From assembly GCF_013167895.1 (NCBI RefSeq), contig NZ_BLWC01000002.1, positions 1 to 33,803 on the forward strand: DNA of 33,803 bases, written 5' to 3'. The stretch is from Streptomyces fulvorobeus (GTDB taxonomy: Bacteria; Actinomycetota; Actinomycetes; Streptomycetales; Streptomycetaceae). Under the pieces are notes generated by a model. It saw only the letters and a program-made list of their open reading frames with translations, searched no databases and had not been told where the DNA came from. Both the position numbers and the translations under genes were made by a program. Of the stretch, positions 30,210 to 33,803 are shown in pieces (position 1 is the stretch's first letter; every line of letters starts with the position of its first letter).

Positions 30210-30673
30210 CGGCCACCTCCGAACAGGTCCCCCGGCAACGACGTCTGCGCCTCGTCCAGCCGCTGACGGCGCAATTCCGCCGCCCGCTCCGCGTTACGCG
30301 TACGGGCCTTGCGCCAGCACGGGCCGCACCACGGCCGCAGCTCGGACACCGGGGCGGAGGCCGTCTCGTGCTCGGTCAGCGGCAGCGGGTGCGGAGCAGT
30401 GATCAGCGGCACCTTGACCGTGCCCTCGGACTCGCACTTACCACCCGCGTGCTCACTCCCACAGCCACCCCCACAGACACACGACCTGCGGTGCTCCCGC
30501 AACACCTGCTCCAGCACCGTCATCCCCGCCACCCCGACCCGCGCCGCGAACGGCTCGGCCTCCGGGCCACGGCGGTTTCCCTCGCGCTCCTGGCGGTCGA
30601 TCTCCTCCGGCAGCCCCGCCCGTAAGCGGGCGCTGACCTGCGGCTCTACCGGCCGCTCTGACACGATCGTCAC
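30206..30673 (-). CDS. Cys-rich hypothetical protein, first gene of tra operon
   Basis: 155 residues from GTG 30673, preferred because GAGAGGG stands about 7 nt upstream; ATG 30751 would add 26 residues with a weaker site. The middle holds SCVCGGGCGSEHAGGKCESE and near the end WCGPCWRKARTRNAERAAEL, giving Cys-x-Cys and Cys-x2-Cys pairs likely to hold zinc. Basic C-terminus. Transcribed from the operator-rich region shared with the GntR gene. Confidence 0.68.
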   Translation of the reverse strand: MTIVSERPVEPQVSARLRAGLPEEIDRQEREGNRRGPEAEPFAARVGVAGMTVLEQVLREHRRSCVCGGGCGSEHAGGKCESEGTVKVPLITAPHPLPLTEHETASAPVSELRPWCGPCWRKARTRNAERAAELRRQRLDEAQTSLPGDLFGGGR

Positions 30674-30769
30674 GTCGGTTCCCTCTCCCAGAGGCTCAGA
30701 CCGGCCCCGGCACATCTGGCGTTGCAGCGCCCTGCCGGGAACCGTCGACATACCTGACGAACCATCCTC

Positions 30770-30882
30770 AAGGTACGAGTTGGCTCATCGATAGGTACTT
30801 CATGTACCTTCCGATGACCAGAAGGTACATGAAGCACACGCATCATGCAAGCGTTGTACCTTGAAGAGGTATTGATGTACCT
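30770..30882. promoter_or_regulatory. GntR operator array and divergent tra/regulator promoters
   Basis: Half-sites AAGGTAC at 30770 and 30822 and GTACCTT at 30856. Two inverted pairs: AGGTAC-TTCAT-GTACCT (30793-30809) and AGGTA-TTGAT-GTACCT (30867-30882). A promoter for the GntR gene fits TTGTAC (30854-30859), 18 nt, TACCTT (30878-30883), so the second pair overlaps the -10. A leftward promoter for the tra operon would run through the first pair. The layout matches a KorSA/TraR-type repressor controlling itself and transfer. Confidence 0.75.
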
Positions 30883-30920
30883 TCAGGGAGAGTCGCTGAT
30901 CCGACGAAACAGGAGTAGTC

Positions 30921-31658
30921 ATGGCATACAGGTCACTTGGGAAGGGGTATGCCGACGTGGCAGACCACTTCCGCGCACGCATCAAGAACGGAGAGCTCAC
31001 CCCCGGTGAAACGCTCCCCTCCGTAGCTGAGATTCGAGAGCAGTTCGACGTCGCCGCCAAGACCGTGAGCCGCGCCCTGGGCATGTTGAAGACCGAAGGA
31101 TTGGTCACGTCCCGGGGTTCACTCGGGACGGTCGTCGCCAAGTCCTCGATCGTCATCACCGGCTCCGACCGACTGAACCGCATGGCGCGGAACGGGCTCC
31201 GGTACGCCCCTGGCGAGACTTCTACAGGTCACCGCGTTATGTGGCGGTCGGCGCACGACGCCAAGGTCTGCAAGGCCCTCGACCTGGAGCCCGGCGACGA
31301 AGTAGTGATCCGCATCCGCGTCTTCCACCAGGATGGGCAACCCACCTCGGTTGGGCTCTCCGTCTACCCGCCCCACACAGTCGCCACGGTGCCGGAGCTG
31401 ACGGAAGACGTCCGCATGACCTACCAGTTCGACAAACTCTATGCCGACCGGACAGGCAAGAAAGTAGTAAAAGGGCAGAGGCTTAGCCATGCCCGCCAGG
31501 CATCGCAGGACGAACTAGACGCGCTCGGTATCGACGCGCCTTCCCATTCTGCAATCGCCGTTCTCGTCACCACGGTGACATTTCACGACGACGAACGCCC
31601 ACTGGGCTATTGGGAAGACGTCTACGCCCCTGGCTCGCAGGTACCTATTCCCGACTAG
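30921..31658 (+). CDS. GntR-family transcriptional repressor with UTRA domain
   Basis: 245 residues from ATG 30921, AGGAG upstream. Winged helix at about 9-75 (YADVADHFRARIKNGELTPG, LPSVAEIREQFDVAAKTVSR, LKTEGLVTSRGSLGTVVA), then a UTRA ligand domain (about 95-240; LDLEPGDEVVIRIRVFHQDG, DERPLGYWEDVYAP). This is the HutC-like subgroup to which plasmid transfer repressors KorSA, KorA and TraR belong. The AGGTAC operators in front of it and in front of the divergent tra operon support autoregulation and control of transfer. The effector is unknown. Confidence 0.92.
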   Translation: MAYRSLGKGYADVADHFRARIKNGELTPGETLPSVAEIREQFDVAAKTVSRALGMLKTEGLVTSRGSLGTVVAKSSIVITGSDRLNRMARNGLRYAPGETSTGHRVMWRSAHDAKVCKALDLEPGDEVVIRIRVFHQDGQPTSVGLSVYPPHTVATVPELTEDVRMTYQFDKLYADRTGKKVVKGQRLSHARQASQDELDALGIDAPSHSAIAVLVTTVTFHDDERPLGYWEDVYAPGSQVPIPD

Positions 31659-31736
31659 GGCTCGGGGTACCGGTTCCCACTCCGGGCGGAGCTCGGATGA
31701 GTTTGCAGTAAGGCGGCATGACGACACAACGCAGCA

Positions 31737-31758
31737 GGCCCCGCCACTTGGCGGGGCC
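31737..31758 (+). terminator. Hairpin terminator after GntR gene
   Basis: GGCCCCGCC-ACTT-GGCGGGGCC, perfect 9-bp stem with a 4-nt loop, 79 nt after the stop. Confidence 0.85.
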
Positions 31759-31819
31759 GAAGGTTACGGCTGGCGCGCCTCCCCATCCCCCCAGTGCATA
31801 CGTGATACGGATTACACAT

Positions 31820-32107
31820 ATGTCCAGTACAGAGCAGCATCTACGAGTGACTGTGGCGGCACTGATGTACGCCACGGGCGAGGACCAGCGCGCTCTCGGC
31901 GCCGGGTTGAGGCTCAGTCAGGCCCAGGTCAGCCGGAAGCAGTCCGGGCGGGCGGCATGGTCCCTTACGGACCTGGATCGCCTCGCGGTCCACTACGGGA
32001 TGCCAGTGGTCGATTTGCTGAGCGGTGCCGATCACGCCGTCTCGAAGCTCTCACCCCGTCGGCGGGCGGCGCTCATCGGGGGCACCCAGACCTCAATGGC
32101 GTTCTAA
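31820..32107 (+). CDS. Xre-type HTH regulator
   Basis: 95 residues from ATG 31820 (MSSTEQHLRVTVAALMYATG). Helix-turn-helix at about 20-60: DQRALGAGLRLSQAQVSRKQ and SLTDLDRLAVHYGMPVVDLL. An upstream in-frame ATG at 31718 would be translated through a terminator hairpin, so it is rejected. No ribosome-binding site precedes 31820, suggesting a leaderless mRNA; GATACGGAT ends about 8 nt upstream and could be part of the -10. Placed between the transfer regulator and rep; likely controls replication or copy number (inference). Confidence 0.78.
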   Translation: MSSTEQHLRVTVAALMYATGEDQRALGAGLRLSQAQVSRKQSGRAAWSLTDLDRLAVHYGMPVVDLLSGADHAVSKLSPRRRAALIGGTQTSMAF

Positions 32108-32263
32108 CGGCGCGTAGTCTCGCCTGCACCAAAAGTTAAAGCCCGCCGTGCTCCACAGGGGATTCACGGTCCCGGATGTGGCGGCGGGCGACCTCACTAG
32201 GTCTTTGTCGAGTGTACCCACGCGTCGCGTGATGTACCTCGCGACGGCCGGAATGGACAGCGC

Positions 32264-32353
32264 ATGGGGTACGCCCCTGACCGATTTAGCCCGGATGTAC
32301 GGACCGGCGGTTCGCCGTTCAGCCAGTTCGTCTCGTCGGGGGCGTCCCGGTGA
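32264..32353 (+). CDS. Possible 29-residue leader peptide coupled to rep
   Basis: ATG 32264 opens a short frame (MGYAPDRFSPDVRTGGSPFS ... SGASR) whose TGA overlaps the GTG of rep (GTGA). Codons near its end are strongly G/C-ending. No convincing ribosome-binding site; low confidence. Confidence 0.25.
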   Translation: MGYAPDRFSPDVRTGGSPFSQFVSSGASR

Positions 32354-32868
32354 TCCAGCACATGAACTTGGTGTTCCAGGCCAGCGGGCTGAAGACGGGT
32401 GAGGGCGCGTTCCTGATGGCGTGCGCGAACCACACCGACAATCGCGGCTACGTGATCGCACACATGCGGCAGCTCGCGGACGAGGCACACATGACGCTGC
32501 GGGCCGCGCAGGACAACCGGGCACGGCTGGAGGCCCGGGGCCTGCTGAAGTCGAAGGAGCGCCTCAACCCGAAGAACCGGGCGCAGATGGCCAACCTGTT
32601 CCGGATCAACCTGGACAAGCTGGCGGCCATGAAGCGCTCGAAGACGGACTACGGACCGACTCTCATCGAGGAGCTGACCTTCGACGCCTCCGACACGCCG
32701 TCCGAGGAAAACTCCAGCTCAGACCCCCATGCAGAATCTGCACCCCCCATGCAGAATCTGCACCCCCCATGCAGAATCTGCGGGGGATGGGGATGCAGAA
32801 TCTGCACCCCTTCTCCTTCCTTCTTCTTCTCCCTCTTCTCTCTCTGGCCCCGGCCGTCCCATCGGTGA
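32350..32868 (+). CDS. Replication initiator, N-terminal winged-helix part (Rep1-like)
   Basis: 172 residues as read from GTG 32350. The winged-helix part is clear: KTGEGAFLMACANHTDNRGY, HMRQLADEAHMTLRAAQDNR, LEARGLLKSKERLNPKNRAQ (about 15-85). After residue 115 the sequence enters four copies of a 14-bp palindrome and then reads Ser/Phe-rich sequence to a stop at 32868, which looks out of frame. The natural C-terminal part resumes in frame +2 (32729-33310). In pSLA2-type linear plasmids Rep1 binds iterons inside its own gene and the next gene is a DnaB-like helicase, exactly the arrangement here. The frame in front of GTG 32350 also looks partly coding (RFAVQPVRLVGGVP) but has no start. Confidence 0.8.
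   Translation: MIQHMNLVFQASGLKTGEGAFLMACANHTDNRGYVIAHMRQLADEAHMTLRAAQDNRARLEARGLLKSKERLNPKNRAQMANLFRINLDKLAAMKRSKTDYGPTLIEELTFDASDTPSEENSSSDPHAESAPPMQNLHPPCRICGGWGCRICTPSPSFFFSLFSLWPRPSHR
32724..32806. repeat. Iterons within rep, candidate replication origin
   Basis: Four copies of ATGCAGAATCTGCA (third ends in G) at 32729, 32749, 32769 and 32793; start-to-start distances 20, 20 and 24 bp. Each core TGCAGA-A-TCTGCA is a perfect inverted repeat. Runs of C (5, 6, 6) precede the first three, and G runs follow the third. Location inside rep is typical of pSLA2-class replicons. Confidence 0.85.
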
Positions 32869-33310
32869 CGGCTCGGAGGTCGGCGAGAGAGAGGCGGCTG
32901 CGCCGGAGGACGGCCCCGCTCCGGTTGCTGGTGCGGGTGGTGTGCCGGGTCAGCGGGAGAACACAGACGGCAGCGACGAGGACAGCGTGTCCGCTGCGGT
33001 GGAGTCGGTGGTGGGTGCGTACGTGGCCACCTACGTGAGCACGGTGGGTGTCCGGCCCCGGCCGTACGTGGTGCAGCGGGTCCGCAGGGATGCGGCGGCT
33101 CTGCTGGCCGCTGGCCGTGACGCGCTGTTCCTGGAGCGCTTGGCGGCCGATCTTGCGGTGCAGGGCTGGGAGGACCTGGTCAAGCACGTGTCGAAGAACC
33201 AGCCCAAGGCCGGATCGGGACGGAGCGCCGGGGGGGCTGAGCGGTGTGCGGATCATCCGGCCCGGTACCGGGTGGGATGCCTGGACTGCGCGATGGCCGT
33301 GCCGGTCTGA
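32729..33310 (+). CDS. Replication initiator, C-terminal part in shifted frame
   Basis: Open frame from within the iterons to 33310. An acidic/Ala linker (DGSEVGEREAAAPEDGPAPV) leads to a conserved-looking helical domain: SAAVESVVGAYVATYVSTVG, VVQRVRRDAAALLAAGRDAL, LAVQGWEDLVKHVSKNQPKA. It ends with a Cys/His group (CADHPARYRVGCLDC). This matches the C-terminal part of Streptomyces plasmid HTH Rep proteins as I remember them, so it should be fused to the winged-helix part. Translation starting independently at ATG 32729 has no good ribosome-binding site. Confidence 0.65.
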   Translation: MQNLHPPCRICTPHAESAGDGDAESAPLLLPSSSPSSLSGPGRPIGDGSEVGEREAAAPEDGPAPVAGAGGVPGQRENTDGSDEDSVSAAVESVVGAYVATYVSTVGVRPRPYVVQRVRRDAAALLAAGRDALFLERLAADLAVQGWEDLVKHVSKNQPKAGSGRSAGGAERCADHPARYRVGCLDCAMAVPV

Positions 33311-33320
33311 CCAAACCGGT

Positions 33321-33352
33321 GCGGGCCGCTCCCCGGCATGGGAGCGACCCGC
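33321..33352 (+). terminator. Hairpin between rep and helicase gene
   Basis: GCGGGCCGCTCCC / GGGAGCGACCCGC (33321-33333, 33340-33352) with one C-A mismatch, 6-nt loop, followed by TGTTTT. Rho-independent-like, located between two co-directional replication genes, so perhaps an attenuator. Confidence 0.65.
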
Positions 33353-33391
33353 TGTTTTCCCCTGAACGCTTGACCGAACAGGAGACCTTCA

Positions 33392-33803
33392 GTGTCCACC
33401 AGCATTCCCGTCCAGCACCACGAGGACGAGGCGGCGGGGCGGTCGGCCGTCTTCACCCGGGTGCCGCCGCACGACCTCAGCGCCGAGCAGGCCGTGGTCG
33501 GCACCCTCATCAGCGCCGGTGGCCCGGCCGGCGGCCGGTACGTCGCCGAGACCCTGGAGACCGGCATCCGGCCCGAGGACTACTACCGGCCCGCCCACGC
33601 CCTGATCCACCGGGCCGTCTGCGACCTGCGCCAGGCGGGCGAGCCGGTCGACGTCGTCACCGTCACCGACGAGCTGACCCGGCGCGGTGAGCTGGCCCGG
33701 GCCGGTGGCGCGGTGTACCTGCACACCTGTGTGCAGGCCGTGCCCACGGCGGCGAACGGCCCGTACTACGCCGAGATCGTGCGCGCAAGGCATCCGGCGG
33801 GCG
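33392..33803 (+). CDS. DnaB-like replicative helicase, partial (N-terminal domain)
   Basis: GTG 33392 with AGGAG 8 nt upstream; continues past the right edge. The visible 137 residues are the DnaB N-terminal helical domain: PPHDLSAEQAVVGTLISAGG, IRPEDYYRPAHALIHRAVCD, EPVDVVTVTDELTRRGELAR, GGAVYLHTCVQAVPTAANGP, YYAEIVRA. The ATPase domain lies outside. It would unwind the origin after Rep1 binding, as the Rep2 helicase does in pSLA2-type plasmids. The last residues (RHPAG) do not match the usual ERA-I-RR pattern, so a base error near the edge is possible. Confidence 0.9.
   Translation, partial: MSTSIPVQHHEDEAAGRSAVFTRVPPHDLSAEQAVVGTLISAGGPAGGRYVAETLETGIRPEDYYRPAHALIHRAVCDLRQAGEPVDVVTVTDELTRRGELARAGGAVYLHTCVQAVPTAANGPYYAEIVRARHPAG

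Noticed and set aside
31718..31819. Upstream start for the Xre-type gene at ATG 31718
   Set aside because: Would translate through the GntR terminator hairpin and adds a low-quality N-terminus; ATG 31820 fits the HTH protein.
32142..32195. GCCCGCCG ... CGGCGGGC inverted repeat as terminator of the Xre-type gene
   Set aside because: Loop is over 30 nt, so a stable terminator is doubtful.

Overview
The window looks like part of a Streptomyces (or close relative) accessory replicon, probably a large linear plasmid. The support is high GC with strong G/C third-position bias, frequent GTG starts, a Tap-like telomere-binding protein, a chromosome-end-type helicase with repeated helicase-associated domains, and a pSLA2-type replication module: a winged-helix Rep with iterons inside its own gene, followed by a DnaB-like helicase. 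No telomere, tpg, relaxase, integrase, tRNA or rRNA was seen, so linearity is an inference.

Left part (1-6.6 kb): a tap-like gene runs off the left edge, divergent from a DEAH helicase followed by two small overlapping genes. Then come a small secreted protein and a few small conserved hypothetical genes, some with LexA-like sites. Centre-left (6.6-18.1 kb): one long leftward operon, with almost every junction overlapping by 1-4 nt, encodes a Gram-positive-type (Tcp/Con-like) type IV secretion system. In transcription order it holds an FtsK-like coupling protein, a TcpC-like protein, two small membrane proteins, a VirB4-like protein with damaged ATPase motifs, a lipoprotein, a VirB6-like polytopic protein, a membrane-anchored protein, a two-domain peptidoglycan hydrolase and two small proteins. 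Several members are interrupted by apparent one-base losses in G/C homopolymers.

Middle (18.2-22.4 kb): a lipoprotein, a zinc-ribbon protein, a 57-aa membrane protein, a gene-poor stretch with hairpins, then parA plus a ribbon-helix-helix partner. The partition genes are flanked on both sides by palindromes of the type CCGTGG-NN-CCACGG. Upstream of parA there is also a perfect array of nine 8-bp repeats, a candidate TraB-recognition (clt) or centromere site.

Centre-right (22.4-30.7 kb): leftward transfer/spread genes. These are a DUF2637 protein with a long coiled coil, a KilB-like protein, several tiny Cys-rich proteins, a ParB-like-nuclease-fold protein, a membrane protein, a Streptomyces TraB-type double-stranded DNA translocase and its upstream small genes. 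They face a divergent GntR/UTRA repressor across an array of AGGTAC/GTACCT operators. Right end (31.8-33.8 kb): an Xre-type regulator, then the rep gene with four internal palindromic iterons, a terminator-like hairpin, and the start of a DnaB-like helicase.

The replicon therefore appears to carry two distinct DNA-transfer machines (TraB type and type IV secretion type), a ParA partition system with an unusual bilateral site array, and iteron-controlled replication.
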